Positions 9,152 through 17,956 are shown, counted from the stretch's first letter. The stretch is DNA of 64,000 bases from UBA2279 sp034399355 (GCA_034399355.1 JAXMMT010000043.1:23890-87889), one strand, 5' to 3'. Translations and numbers: made by a program. Notes: a model not told the origin generated them from the sequence alone.

Positions 9152-10905
9152 TGATTCTCGGAACGCTAGCCAAAATCACCGGTCCGGTCGTCGTGGCCGA
9201 CAAAATGACCGGAATTAGGATGTACGATGTTGTTCGTGTAGGCACAGTCGGCCTCATGGGTGAAGTCATCCGACTCGAAGGCGATCTTGCGACGATCCAG
9301 GTCTACGAGGATACCTCGGGCCTGAAGATTGGCGAGCCTGTCGAGCCGACAGACGGACCGTTGATGCTCGAGCTCGGTCCGGGTCTGCTGTCGTCCATCT
9401 ATGACGGCATTCAGCGGCCACTGCCCGTGATCGCGGAGCAGACGCAGAGCGACTTCATCGCTCGTGGTACTGTCGTCGCCGCCCTCGACAAGGAGAAGAA
9501 GTGGGACTTCACTCCTACAGTTGAGGTCGGGCAGGAACTTGTGGCCGGCGACATCGTTGGTACGGTGCCCGAGAGTGCCACCATTACCCACAAGGTCATG
9601 GTGCCTCCCGCCCTGCACGGCACAGTGACCAAGGTCATCAAAGCCGGCAGCTACACCGTCGAAGAGGTCGTCGTTGTGCTCGACGACAAGCATGAGATTC
9701 GCATGAGTCAGTGGTGGCCGGTTCGTGAGGGACGTCCCTATATCCGCAAACTCGACCCAACCACCCCGTTCCTGACGGGCATGCGCATTTTGGACACGTT
9801 CTTCCCGATCGCCCTGGGCGGCAACGCCATCATTCCCGGCGGCTTTGGGACAGGTAAGACGGTCACCCAGCAGTCGCTCGCCAAGTGGGCCGACGTTGAC
9901 ATCATCGTCTACGTTGGCTGCGGAGAGCGTGGCAATGAGATGACCGAGGTTCTGACAGAGTTCCCGGAACTCGAGGACCCGCGCACGGGAAATCCGCTGA
10001 TGGAGCGGACCATCCTGGTCGCGAACACCTCAAACATGCCGGTTGCTGCTCGTGAGGCATCCATCTACACGGGTGTCACGCTTGCCGAGTACTACCGTGA
10101 CATGGGCTACAGCGTGGCGATGATGGCCGACTCCACGTCCCGTTGGGGCGAGGCTCTCCGCGAGGTCTCTGGACGACTTGAGGAGATGCCCGGTGAGGAA
10201 GGCTATCCCGCATACCTGGCCACGCGTCTTGCGGCATTCTACGAGCGCTCTGGTCGCGTGAGTGCGCTCGGCAGCGACGATCGTATCGGTTCGGTCACCA
10301 TGGTCGGTGCCGTTTCACCTCCCGGTGGCGACATGTCCGAGCCGATGACGCAGAACTCGCTGCGCGTCACGGGTGCGTTCTGGGCGCTTGACACATCTCT
10401 TGCACATCGCCGGCACTTCCCGGCCATCTCGTGGACGAAGTCCTACACGCTCTTCCTCGGCCAGGTGCGTGCGTGGTTCGAGAGCGAGGTCGCTGATGAC
10501 TGGGCGGAGACACGCGAACGCGCGATGTTCCTCCTCCAGAAGGAGACAGAGCTGCAAGAGATCGTACAGCTGGTCGGTCCGGATGCTTTGCCTGAGACTG
10601 AGAAGATCATTCTGGAAGTCGCGCGTATGCTTCGCGAGGACTTCTTGCAGCAGTTCGCGTTCGACGATGTGGACGCCTACTGTCCCCCGAAGAAGTCTTA
10701 CTGGCTGCTGAAGACGATTCTTTCGTTCGACGAGGCGGCAACGCAGGCAATGTCGCGCGGTGTCTCACTGCGCCAGATCTTGCAGCTCCCGTTGCGCGAC
10801 GAGATTTCGACGCTGAAGACAATGCCACACGAGGAAGCGCTCGAGCGCATGTATGAGCTTGCGCGGCAGATCACCGAAGATATCGCCGGAATCGAGGTGC
10901 TGTAG
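9151..10905 (+). CDS. atpA: V/A-type ATPase catalytic subunit A
   Basis: The catalytic subunit has 584 residues. The Walker A motif GGFGTGKTVTQ lies near residues 230-240 and the arginine- and glutamate-bearing segment GCGERGNEMTEVL follows. Between the N-terminal barrel and the nucleotide domain is the long insertion (about residues 115-190) that distinguishes subunit A from subunit B. The C-terminal helical domain is complete. The start ATG overlaps the atpF stop. It forms the A3B3 hexamer with atpB; direction of operation (ATP synthesis or ion pumping) cannot be read from sequence. Confidence 0.97.
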   Translation: MILGTLAKITGPVVVADKMTGIRMYDVVRVGTVGLMGEVIRLEGDLATIQVYEDTSGLKIGEPVEPTDGPLMLELGPGLLSSIYDGIQRPLPVIAEQTQSDFIARGTVVAALDKEKKWDFTPTVEVGQELVAGDIVGTVPESATITHKVMVPPALHGTVTKVIKAGSYTVEEVVVVLDDKHEIRMSQWWPVREGRPYIRKLDPTTPFLTGMRILDTFFPIALGGNAIIPGGFGTGKTVTQQSLAKWADVDIIVYVGCGERGNEMTEVLTEFPELEDPRTGNPLMERTILVANTSNMPVAAREASIYTGVTLAEYYRDMGYSVAMMADSTSRWGEALREVSGRLEEMPGEEGYPAYLATRLAAFYERSGRVSALGSDDRIGSVTMVGAVSPPGGDMSEPMTQNSLRVTGAFWALDTSLAHRRHFPAISWTKSYTLFLGQVRAWFESEVADDWAETRERAMFLLQKETELQEIVQLVGPDALPETEKIILEVARMLREDFLQQFAFDDVDAYCPPKKSYWLLKTILSFDEAATQAMSRGVSLRQILQLPLRDEISTLKTMPHEEALERMYELARQITEDIAGIEVL

Positions 10906-12321
10906 ATGACCCCGGAAGCCTTGCTGGATCGCTCTCTTCTGTCGGTTGAGTACAAGACCGTCAGCTACATCACGGGTCCTCTCGTCTTCGTCGAGAACGT
11001 TCATAATGTCGCGTACAACGAGATGGTGAACCTCGTTCTGGCCGATGGGTCAGAGCGCAGTGGTCAGGTCCTCGAAGTTGCGGGCACGACAGTTGTCATC
11101 CAGGTGTTTGAGGGCACTCGTGGAATCGACGTGGATAGGACTCGTATCCGCTTCCTTGAAGAAGTCGCCAAGATCGACGTGTCCGTAGACCTGCTCGGCC
11201 GTATTCTTAACGGTACCGGCAAGCCGATTGATGGCGGCGCTCCTGTCGTTCCGGAGAAGCGTCTCGACATCACCGGTTCGCCGATCAACCCGTATATGCG
11301 CGACCAGCCCGCCGACTTCATCGAGACCGGCATCTCGGCCATCGACGGCCTGAACACGCTGGTCCGCGGCCAGAAGCTCCCGATTTTCTCGGGCTCCGGT
11401 CTGCCGGCCAACGAGCTTGCGGCGCAGATCATCCGCCAGGCTCGCGTCAAGTCGGGCGAGGAGTTTGCTATCGTCTTCGGTGCTATGGGCATCACGCACC
11501 GCGAGGCGGCGTACTTCATGCAGCAGTTCGAGATGACGGGTGCTCTCGAGCGAGTCGTCTTCTTCCTGAACGTCGCCGACGACCCGACAGTCGAGCGTCT
11601 GCTGACGCCGAAGGCCGCTCTCACGGTCGCCGAGTACCTGGCGTTCGAGAAGGACATGCAGGTTCTCGTTGTCCTCTCGGACATGACGAACTACTGCGAG
11701 GCGCTGCGCGAGGTCTCGACCGCTCGCGAAGAGGTCCCGGGTCGCCGCGGTTTCCCCGGCTACATGTACACCGACCTTTCGACCATCTACGAGCGCGCCG
11801 GTCGCATCAAGGGCCGCAAGGGCTCCATCACGCAGCTGCCGATCCTGTCGATGCCTGACGACGACATCACGCATCCCATCCCGGACCTCACGGGTTACAT
11901 CACCGAAGGCCAGATCGTTCTCTCGCGTCACCTGCATCGCCGTGGCGTCTATCCGCCGATCGACGTCTTGCCGTGTCTGTCGCGGCTGATGAACCTCGGT
12001 ATCGGTGAGGGCAAGACTCGTGAGGACCATCGTTCTGTCGCAAACCAGCTGTACTCTGCGTACGCACAGGGCCGCGACCTTCGCAGGCTCGTCGCCATCG
12101 TGGGCGAGGAAGCACTATCGGACACCGACCGCCGCTACCTCCACTTCGCGGACGCGTTCGAGAAGCACATCATCGGTCAGGGAGATAGTGGCCGTACGAT
12201 CGAAGAAACGTTGGACATCAGTTGGGAGCTCATGTCCGAGCTGCCGATTTCGGAGCTCAAGCGCGTCCGTGAATTCATCGACAAGTACCACCCGACGGCT
12301 GGCGGACAGGCTAACGCGTAG
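10906..12321 (+). CDS. atpB: V/A-type ATPase non-catalytic subunit B
   Basis: The 471-residue protein is the regulatory partner of subunit A. It has the beta-barrel, nucleotide-binding-fold and helical-bundle domains, but the position of the P-loop reads FSGSGLPANELAAQI, without the GKT, as is normal for subunit B. The RRGFPGYMYTDLSTIYERAGRI segment is the conserved signature and includes residues that complete the catalytic site of subunit A. The ATG follows the atpA stop directly (TAGATG). An internal start about 10 codons later is possible but not favoured. Confidence 0.97.
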   Translation: MTPEALLDRSLLSVEYKTVSYITGPLVFVENVHNVAYNEMVNLVLADGSERSGQVLEVAGTTVVIQVFEGTRGIDVDRTRIRFLEEVAKIDVSVDLLGRILNGTGKPIDGGAPVVPEKRLDITGSPINPYMRDQPADFIETGISAIDGLNTLVRGQKLPIFSGSGLPANELAAQIIRQARVKSGEEFAIVFGAMGITHREAAYFMQQFEMTGALERVVFFLNVADDPTVERLLTPKAALTVAEYLAFEKDMQVLVVLSDMTNYCEALREVSTAREEVPGRRGFPGYMYTDLSTIYERAGRIKGRKGSITQLPILSMPDDDITHPIPDLTGYITEGQIVLSRHLHRRGVYPPIDVLPCLSRLMNLGIGEGKTREDHRSVANQLYSAYAQGRDLRRLVAIVGEEALSDTDRRYLHFADAFEKHIIGQGDSGRTIEETLDISWELMSELPISELKRVREFIDKYHPTAGGQANA

Positions 12322-12357
12322 GCGGTCTGCCCACGACGGCCGAGAGGAGGTGCGTAA

Positions 12358-13008
12358 GTGGAAGAGGTACGGCCAACTAGATCCGAGCTGCTGGAGCGAA
12401 AGCAGCAGATTACCCTTGCGCAGCAGGGCATGGACCTTCTCAAGCAGAAGCGCGACGCGTTGCTCATAGAGTTCATGTCGGTCATGGATGAGACCCTGCG
12501 TCTTAGTAGTGACCTGCAGCGCACGGTCTCCGAGGCGCAGTTCAGCCTTGCAATCGCGAAGTCCGTTGATGGCGTGGTCTCGGTCCGCTCGGCGGCCATG
12601 GCGACTCGCGGTGAGATTACAATCGACATGACTGGTACGAAGATCATGGGCGTTTCAGTTCCGATCGTCACCAAGGGCGAGAGCCCGGTGCGCACGTCGT
12701 TCACGCGTGGATACTCCATCACTGGCGTTTCATCGCGAATCGACGAGACGGCCGACAAGTTCGAGCGGATTCTCGACGTCATCATCGAGTATGCCGATAT
12801 CGAGACGCGTCTGAAGCGGCTCGGCGAGGAGATCCAGAAGACGAACCGTCGAGTCAACGCACTGGAGCAGATAACGGTGCCAGCGCTCAAAGAGCAGGTG
12901 TCCTACATTCGACAGGCACTCGATGAGCGCGCGCGTGAAGACCTCTTCCGGTTGAAGAAGGTCAAGAAGAAGATCGAGCGACGCAAGAGGAGCCGCAAAG
13001 AGGCCTGA
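12358..13008 (+). CDS. atpD: V/A-type ATPase subunit D (rotor shaft)
   Basis: The 216-residue protein has long N- and C-terminal helices that would form the coiled-coil shaft, with the N-terminal VRPTRSELLERKQQITLAQQGMDLLKQKRDAL typical of the ATP-synt_D family. It is the functional equivalent of the F-type gamma subunit. The very basic C-terminus (KKVKKKIERRKRSRKEA) is usual. The GTG start is preceded by GAGAGGAGGTG. It is the last ATPase gene and is followed by a bidirectional hairpin terminator. Confidence 0.94.
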   Translation: MEEVRPTRSELLERKQQITLAQQGMDLLKQKRDALLIEFMSVMDETLRLSSDLQRTVSEAQFSLAIAKSVDGVVSVRSAAMATRGEITIDMTGTKIMGVSVPIVTKGESPVRTSFTRGYSITGVSSRIDETADKFERILDVIIEYADIETRLKRLGEEIQKTNRRVNALEQITVPALKEQVSYIRQALDERAREDLFRLKKVKKKIERRKRSRKEA

Positions 13009-13148
13009 CGCGTCTGGGTTCTCAGCCTGAGACGCTGGGAATCGATATGCTCGCACTTGTGTGGGGCGGCGCCGCCTACCGGGGGGTGTTCGGCGTCGTC
13101 CCGCCTCATTTCCCACACAATCGCAATCTTCACACACCCAGAATAGAA

Positions 13149-13177
13149 GCAGCCCGTCCGGACTCCGGACGGGCTGC
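13149..13177. terminator. Bidirectional terminator between atpD and the convergent small gene
   Basis: A perfect inverted repeat has 13-bp arms (13149-13161 and 13165-13177) around a three-base ACT loop. It is very GC-rich and lies between convergent genes. No long U-run follows on either strand, so it is a strong-hairpin rather than a classical terminator. Confidence 0.75.
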
Positions 13178-13202
13178 GTTCGTACGAGGTGATGGTGGGA
13201 AG

Positions 13203-13547
13203 CTAGATACTGCGGGCGCGGATGATGTCACCGACGCGTTCCAGAGTGTCCACTGTGTTGTGTGCGTCCGCGCTCAGCTGCTGCGCGTAGCCGATGATCG
13301 CGCGCACATCTTCGACAGCGAGCTTGCTGAAGTGAAGCTCTTCCCAATCGGCCCGCTTCTCGAATGACCAGAGCTCGCCGATAATCCAACGGAAGTCGTT
13401 GAGTTCCTTGCTCCCGAAGGAGCTCCAGCTGCTCTTGAGGCCCTGGCGTAGCCGTTCGACCGCTCGCTCGACCGCCTTCTCCTTCCGAAGCTGGAAGGCC
13501 CTCATGCCGATGTCTTCATCTGAAACGTCGGGACGGTTACCGTTCAT
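13203..13547 (-). CDS. Hypothetical protein, small and helical
   Basis: A 114-residue soluble protein of unknown family. It has no membrane segment, signal peptide or cysteine motif. The composition (many Glu, Arg, Leu, Trp) and the regular spacing of hydrophobics suggest an all-helical fold. The C-terminal half, with FSKLAVEDVRAIIGYAQQLSADAH, reads like an amphipathic helical pair. Translation is well supported: AAGGAGGTGGGCGC precedes the ATG on the minus strand. It is a single-gene unit convergent with the ATPase operon. I do not propose a function. Confidence 0.75.
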   Translation of the reverse strand: MNGNRPDVSDEDIGMRAFQLRKEKAVERAVERLRQGLKSSWSSFGSKELNDFRWIIGELWSFEKRADWEELHFSKLAVEDVRAIIGYAQQLSADAHNTVDTLERVGDIIRARSI

Positions 13548-13638
13548 GCGCCCACCTCCTTGTCATGTGGATTCGGCACGACCGAGAACGTTTCCTGCAA
13601 TCAGCTCGCATCCTGCGAGCACGTTGGAGGCCTGGCTG

Positions 13639-13667
13639 TTGTCGGCATCGGTGACCGTCCCTAGAAT
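13639..13667 (+). promoter_or_regulatory. Sigma-70 type promoter of the nitroreductase gene
   Basis: TTGTCG (13639-13644) and TAGAAT (13662-13667) are separated by 17 bp, predicting a start near 13674, about 60 nt before the nitroreductase ATG. Confidence 0.6.
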
Positions 13668-13733
13668 GGAGTGGCGTTCCTGCCGAATCGACGGGACGGC
13701 ACTATCAGGCAATCAGAGACCTACGGGGGTTCC

Positions 13734-14249
13734 ATGGAGTTCAGCGAGGTCCTCAGCAAGCGACGCAGCGTCCGTCACTTCAACACAAAGCTCGCCGTCA
13801 CCGACGAGGATATCACTGCGCTTCTCCGGGCTGCCGTGAGCGCTCCCACGGCCGGTAACATCCAGCCCTGGCGTTTCTACGTGGTGCGCTCACTCGAGGC
13901 ACGTGAGCGACTCACCGCAGCCCTCTCGCAGCGGTGGGCCACGGGTGCACCTGTGGCTATCGTCGTGTGCGTCGATCCGCGACCATGCTCTGCCCGGTAC
14001 GGTGACCGCGGCGAGTATCTCTACGCGATTCAGGATACTGCGGCTGCGGCAGGTAACATCTTGCTGGCTGCCGTGGACCGAGGACTGGATTCGTGCTGGA
14101 TCGGCGCGTTCGACGATCGTGCGGTGGCCGAGGCGATAGGCGTCACCTATCCGATCACCCCCGTGGCCGTGCTGCCAGTCGGTCACTCCGCCGAGTCGTC
14201 GACCAAACCGGCGCGGCGACCGCTCGAAGAAGTCACGACCTGGCTATAA
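13734..14249 (+). CDS. Nitroreductase-family flavoprotein
   Basis: A 171-residue member of the FMN-dependent nitroreductase fold. The N-terminal EVLSKRRSVRHFN segment is the typical FMN-phosphate-binding Arg cluster, followed by RAAVSAPTAGNIQPWRFYVV with the conserved Ser/Pro/Asn/Gln/Pro/Trp active-site loop. The C-terminal AVLPVGH segment closes the FMN site. Family members use NAD(P)H to reduce quinones, nitroaromatics, flavins or enones; the physiological substrate is unknown. The ATG at 13734 was chosen because it directly begins the conserved N-terminus. It is followed 10 nt later by the uracil-DNA glycosylase gene. Confidence 0.88.
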   Translation: MEFSEVLSKRRSVRHFNTKLAVTDEDITALLRAAVSAPTAGNIQPWRFYVVRSLEARERLTAALSQRWATGAPVAIVVCVDPRPCSARYGDRGEYLYAIQDTAAAAGNILLAAVDRGLDSCWIGAFDDRAVAEAIGVTYPITPVAVLPVGHSAESSTKPARRPLEEVTTWL

Positions 14250-14259
14250 GGGAGTACGC

Positions 14260-14961
14260 ATGGAGGCCAAGCGTGGCAGCGTGTTCCGCGACACGAACGT
14301 CGAGCTAGACAGCCTCGGCAGCCTTGATGCGCTCTGGGCGCACATGGGTGACTGTCAGAGGTGCTCGCTTGCTGCGACGCGCACCACGCTCGTGTTCGGT
14401 GTCGGTAATCCGGAAGCAGACCTGCTCTTCATCGGCGAGGCGCCCGGTCGCAACGAGGACCTGAAGGGCGAGCCTTTCGTGGGTGCGGCTGGCAAGCTGC
14501 TCGACGAGCTGCTGGCGAGTATCGGCCTGCACCGCTCGGAGGTCTATATCGCCAATGTCCTGAAGTGCCGACCCCCCGGCAACCGCGACCCGCTGTCTGC
14601 CGAGATCGAGACATGCACACCGTTCCTTGCCGAGCAGGTCCGCATCATCGATCCGAAGGTGGTCGCAACGCTCGGTAACTTCGCGACGCGTTGCATACTC
14701 GATACGGAACGCGGCATCACGCAGTTGCGTGGACGGCTCTACGAAGTCGCCGGTCGTCGTGTGGTGCCGATCTATCACCCGGCGGCAACGCTCTACTCGC
14801 CCGACAAGAGACAGGTGCTGTTCGATGATTTTCGGCGTCTCCGTACGGTGTTGCAGTGGGCGGCCGAGGGGAGACCTGCCGCGCCGCACGATGACGTGCC
14901 GCAGGCGGATGCCAGCCCGTGCGCTGTCGAAGAAGTGCCCGACCAGCCGAGCCTGTTCTAG
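14260..14961 (+). CDS. Uracil-DNA glycosylase, family 4 (Fe-S type)
   Basis: Family 4 UDGs remove uracil from DNA and carry a [4Fe-4S] cluster. The 233-residue protein shows the cluster cysteines CQRC near residues 32-35, one at NVLKCRPPGNRDP and a fourth at IETCTPFL. The catalytic and uracil-binding motif GEAPGRNEDLKGEPFVGAAGKLL is intact and the C-terminal PIYHPAATLYSP motif supplies the His/Pro loop. The last 40 or so residues are a low-complexity acidic tail ending in PSLF. The gene follows GGGAG with an ATG and precedes tsaE by 16 nt, so DNA repair and tRNA-modification genes probably share a transcript. Confidence 0.92.
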   Translation: MEAKRGSVFRDTNVELDSLGSLDALWAHMGDCQRCSLAATRTTLVFGVGNPEADLLFIGEAPGRNEDLKGEPFVGAAGKLLDELLASIGLHRSEVYIANVLKCRPPGNRDPLSAEIETCTPFLAEQVRIIDPKVVATLGNFATRCILDTERGITQLRGRLYEVAGRRVVPIYHPAATLYSPDKRQVLFDDFRRLRTVLQWAAEGRPAAPHDDVPQADASPCAVEEVPDQPSLF

Positions 14962-14977
14962 CCGTCAGGAGGCGACC

Positions 14978-15463
14978 GTGCGCTTCACGCTGCACACTGC
15001 AAGCGAACGAGAGACCGAGCTTCTCGGTGGATACCTGGCCAGACTACTAGAGTCCGGCGATGTCATTGTGCTCGCCGGTGATCTTGGTGCAGGGAAGACG
15101 CATTTCGTGAAGGGCGTAGCCGAGCAGCTCGGAGTCTCGGAGCGGGTCACCAGCCCGACATTCAACATCTTGCTTGTGCATCCCGGGCGGCTGACGCTTC
15201 ACCACTTCGACCTGTACCGGATGGAGCATGCCGGGCAGCTGGAGGACATCGACTTTTGGGGGACGCTCGAGGCAGACGGCGTATCCTTCATCGAGTGGGG
15301 TGACCGTTTCCCCGAGGCGCTGCCCGATGACCATCTCGAGATCGCTATCCAGCGAGAGGATGTCGAGCGTCGGCGCTTCAAGGTCATAGCCTCGGGCGAG
15401 CGGAGCATGCGACTCGCCGCTGACTGGATGTCAGCATGCGGGCAGGCAAAGGCGTCGGCATGA
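14978..15463 (+). CDS. tsaE: tRNA threonylcarbamoyladenosine biosynthesis ATPase TsaE
   Basis: TsaE is the ATPase of the bacterial t6A complex (TsaB-TsaD-TsaE) that modifies A37 of ANN-decoding tRNAs. The 161-residue protein has the Walker A motif VLAGDLGAGKTHFVKG near residues 32-47 and the TSPTFNILLVHPG segment with the conserved Ser/Pro/Thr. HHFDLYRM and FIEWGDRFP, both family signatures, follow. Start is GTG at 14978, preceded by AGGAGGCGACC; the frame is open further upstream but that part overlaps the glycosylase gene. Its stop overlaps the tsaB ATG (ATGA). Confidence 0.94.
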   Translation: MRFTLHTASERETELLGGYLARLLESGDVIVLAGDLGAGKTHFVKGVAEQLGVSERVTSPTFNILLVHPGRLTLHHFDLYRMEHAGQLEDIDFWGTLEADGVSFIEWGDRFPEALPDDHLEIAIQREDVERRRFKVIASGERSMRLAADWMSACGQAKASA

Positions 15464-16272
15464 GGTACGTACTCGCTCTCGACACTGCGACCGAGCACGT
15501 CGCGATCGGTCTCGCTGCATTCCGGGCTCCCGATAAGATGCCTCATATGGTCGCCGAGCGGGACTTCGCGGCACCGCGTGCGGCCCTTGGCGCGCTTCTG
15601 CCGGCGGTTCGCGAGATGGTTGATGACGCCGGAGTGCACACAGGGAGCATCTCGGTCGTGGCGGTCGGTCGCGGGCCCGGCTCGTTCACCGGCGTGCGCA
15701 TCGCGGTGGCATCGGCCAAAGGACTGGCGCACGGTCTCGGAGTCCCGCTGGTCGGATTTGGCACCTTGGATGCCGTCGCATGGCGCTTCTCGGGCCATGA
15801 GGGCCTGCTTGCGGTCGTTGGCGACGCGATGCGGGGCGAAGTCTATCCGGCGCTGTTCCGCTGCTCAGCAGGTCGCTGTGTGCGTCTTGAGGGGGACTGC
15901 GTTGAGAAACCGGTCGTCACTGCGGGGCGCTGGGCGCGCACCTTGACGGAGCCCGTGCTGCTCTCTGGCAATGGTCTTGCGAAGTATCGTGAGGTGTTCA
16001 CGGATGTGTTGGACGGACGGGTGCGTATCGCCGATGCATCGCTGTGGACGCCGACCGGAGCATCATCGATCACGGCGGCGTGGACCGAGTCGGGCCCGGG
16101 CAGCCTACACCATGTTGCCGGTCTCGACCCGGTCTCAGCGTTCGAGGAGGCACACCCCGGCTTGCTGCTGCCTGTGTACACGCGTTTATCCGATGCCGAG
16201 GAGGCTGAGCGTCGACGTAGGACGCAGGTGCCGCCATCGGGCGTTTCGCGCCCTGACGGAAGCGCCTCATGA
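15460..16272 (+). CDS. tsaB: t6A complex subunit TsaB
   Basis: TsaB is a catalytically inactive Kae1-like ASKHA-fold protein that dimerises with TsaD. The 270-residue protein begins MRYVLALDTATEHVAIGL and contains VAVGRGPGSFTGVRIAVASAKGLAHGLGVP, the diagnostic TsaB segment. The ATG overlapping the tsaE stop was chosen over an earlier in-frame ATG because it gives the canonical N-terminus. The final part overlaps the next gene's start (ATGAG). Length is slightly above the usual 220-240, with the extra sequence at the C-terminus. Confidence 0.92.
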   Translation: MRYVLALDTATEHVAIGLAAFRAPDKMPHMVAERDFAAPRAALGALLPAVREMVDDAGVHTGSISVVAVGRGPGSFTGVRIAVASAKGLAHGLGVPLVGFGTLDAVAWRFSGHEGLLAVVGDAMRGEVYPALFRCSAGRCVRLEGDCVEKPVVTAGRWARTLTEPVLLSGNGLAKYREVFTDVLDGRVRIADASLWTPTGASSITAAWTESGPGSLHHVAGLDPVSAFEEAHPGLLLPVYTRLSDAEEAERRRRTQVPPSGVSRPDGSAS

Positions 16273-17765
16273 GCCTCACTGTCCGCGACATGATGCCCGT
16301 CGACCTAGGCGCTGTCGTGTCCATCGAGCGGGCCAGCTTCCCGTTGCCGTGGAGCGAAGCTCAGTTCCGGGACGAACTCCTGCTTCGAAACGAAGGTCGC
16401 TGCTGGTTGGTTGCCGAGAAGGACGGTACGGTCGTCGGCTTCGGCGGCATCGCGGTGTTCGGCGACGAGGCGCATGTGATGGACCTTGCGGTCGCTCCCG
16501 CGCACCAGGGCACGGGCATTGCCCGGCGCCTGCTACTTCCACTGATGTGCTCGGCCGCCGAAGGTGGTGCCTCCCGCATAACGCTGGAGGTGCGTCCGGC
16601 GAACACGGCGGCCCGGTCGCTGTATGCGTCGGCAGGTTTCGTCGAGGTGGGTACGCACCCCGGCTACTACACCGGCACGGCCGAGGACGCGGTCATCATG
16701 TGGACGGGCGAGCTCACGCTCGATGCGGCGGCCGCCATGCTTGCTGCTGATCGCGGTGACGACCTCGTTCTCGCGATCGAGACTTCATGCGACGAGACCG
16801 CGGCGGCGGTCATGCGGGGCGGAAGTCAGCTGCTGTCGAGTGTCGTTGCAAGCCAGGTGGACCTCCACGCGCGCTTTGGTGGCGTTGTACCCGAGATCGC
16901 CTCGCGCAAGCACACCGAAGCGGTCGTTGCTGTCGTGGACGAGGCTCTCGTCGAAGCAGGGGTCGGCTTCGGCGACCTTACCGCGCTGGCCGTGACGCAC
17001 GGACCGGGGCTCATCGGTGCGCTTGTCGTCGGCGTCGCGTACGCGAAAGGACTCTCGCTCGGCACGGGACTGCCGCTCCTGGGTGTAAACCACCTTGAAG
17101 GGCATATCTTCGCGAACAAGCTCGCCGACCCAGAACTCGAGCCTCCGTTGATCGCGCTCGTGGTCTCGGGCGGTCACACGGCACTCGTACACGTGCCCGA
17201 GTGGGGCGTCTATCACACGCTCGGCCAGACGCTCGACGACGCGGCGGGGGAGGCGTTTGACAAGGTCGCCAAGTTGCTCGGACTGGGCTATCCCGGCGGG
17301 CCGGTGATCTCGCGCCTCGCGCTCGAAGGCGATCCGGCTGCGATCGCGTTTCCGCGTGCGATGTTACGCTCGGGCAACTACGACTTCTCGCTTTCCGGTC
17401 TCAAGACTGCGGTGATCACGTATGTGGAGGCCGAGAAGCGCGCAGGTCGCGAGATCTCGATACCCGACGTCGTAGCCTCCTTCCAGGCCGCTGTCATCGA
17501 TGTGCAGGTGGCGAAGGCCGTACGTGCCGCCGAGGAGTACGGCGTGCGTGCGTTCTGCCTCGCTGGTGGGGTCGCTGCCAACGCGGCGTTGCGCGAGGGG
17601 CTGAGGGCGGCCATGGCCGAGCGGGGCATCCGTTTCTCGGTTCCGACGTTCGCGCTGTGCACCGACAACGCGGCGATGATCGCGGCGGCGGCGCACTTCC
17701 GGCTGCAACGTGGATCGTTTCTCGGCCTTGAGGCGGAAGCTGTCGCTAATCTGTGTCTCGGGTAG
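16269..17765 (+). CDS. rimI-tsaD: RimI acetyltransferase fused to TsaD
   Basis: Two enzymes are joined in one 498-residue chain. Residues 1-150 are a GNAT N-acetyltransferase of the RimI type: the acetyl-CoA loop reads VAPAHQGTGIARRLL, followed by LEVRPANTAARSLYASAGF. Residues from about 163 to the end are TsaD, the t6A threonylcarbamoyltransferase: IETSCDETAAAVM, the metal site NHLEGHIFAN, VSGGHTALVHV, and CLAGGVAANAALRE. The frame is continuous with no stop or gap, so this is a real fusion. RimI acetylates the N-terminal Ala of ribosomal protein S18; rimI is often the neighbour of tsaB and tsaD, which explains the origin of the fusion. The start overlaps the tsaB stop. Confidence 0.93.
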   Translation: MSLTVRDMMPVDLGAVVSIERASFPLPWSEAQFRDELLLRNEGRCWLVAEKDGTVVGFGGIAVFGDEAHVMDLAVAPAHQGTGIARRLLLPLMCSAAEGGASRITLEVRPANTAARSLYASAGFVEVGTHPGYYTGTAEDAVIMWTGELTLDAAAAMLAADRGDDLVLAIETSCDETAAAVMRGGSQLLSSVVASQVDLHARFGGVVPEIASRKHTEAVVAVVDEALVEAGVGFGDLTALAVTHGPGLIGALVVGVAYAKGLSLGTGLPLLGVNHLEGHIFANKLADPELEPPLIALVVSGGHTALVHVPEWGVYHTLGQTLDDAAGEAFDKVAKLLGLGYPGGPVISRLALEGDPAAIAFPRAMLRSGNYDFSLSGLKTAVITYVEAEKRAGREISIPDVVASFQAAVIDVQVAKAVRAAEEYGVRAFCLAGGVAANAALREGLRAAMAERGIRFSVPTFALCTDNAAMIAAAAHFRLQRGSFLGLEAEAVANLCLG

Positions 17766-17835
17766 TTCTGGCTCATCCGTTTCTCGATCCGCCAAAATGT
17801 GAGTCTATGACCATCAGGTGTTAGTTATCTGACGC

Positions 17836-17864
17836 TTGCATCTTGCACCCCGACGTACTAGAAT
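17836..17864 (+). promoter_or_regulatory. Promoter of groES-groEL
   Basis: TTGCAT (17836-17841) and TAGAAT (17859-17864) are spaced 17 bp apart. The predicted start, near 17871, lies just at the CIRCE operator, so repressor binding would block initiation. Confidence 0.75.
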
Positions 17865-17873
17865 CTCCTTCGG

Positions 17874-17900
17874 CTGGCACTCGGAGGTCGAGAGTGCCAG
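17874..17900. promoter_or_regulatory. CIRCE operator (HrcA binding site)
   Basis: A perfect inverted repeat CTGGCACTC - 9 bp - GAGTGCCAG. This is the CIRCE layout (consensus TTAGCACTC-N9-GAGTGCTAA) with the outer bases changed but kept complementary. Binding of the heat-shock repressor HrcA is expected; no hrcA gene lies in the window. Confidence 0.92.
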
Positions 17901-17956
17901 AATCACTGAGTATCAGGAGTAGTCAGATCAGTGCGTTGTATGTAGGAGGGTAGAGC

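Noticed and set aside
13065..13076. 12-bp palindrome GGCGGCGCCGCC
   Set aside because: It is pure GC and low complexity within the atpD terminator region; chance occurrence is likely.
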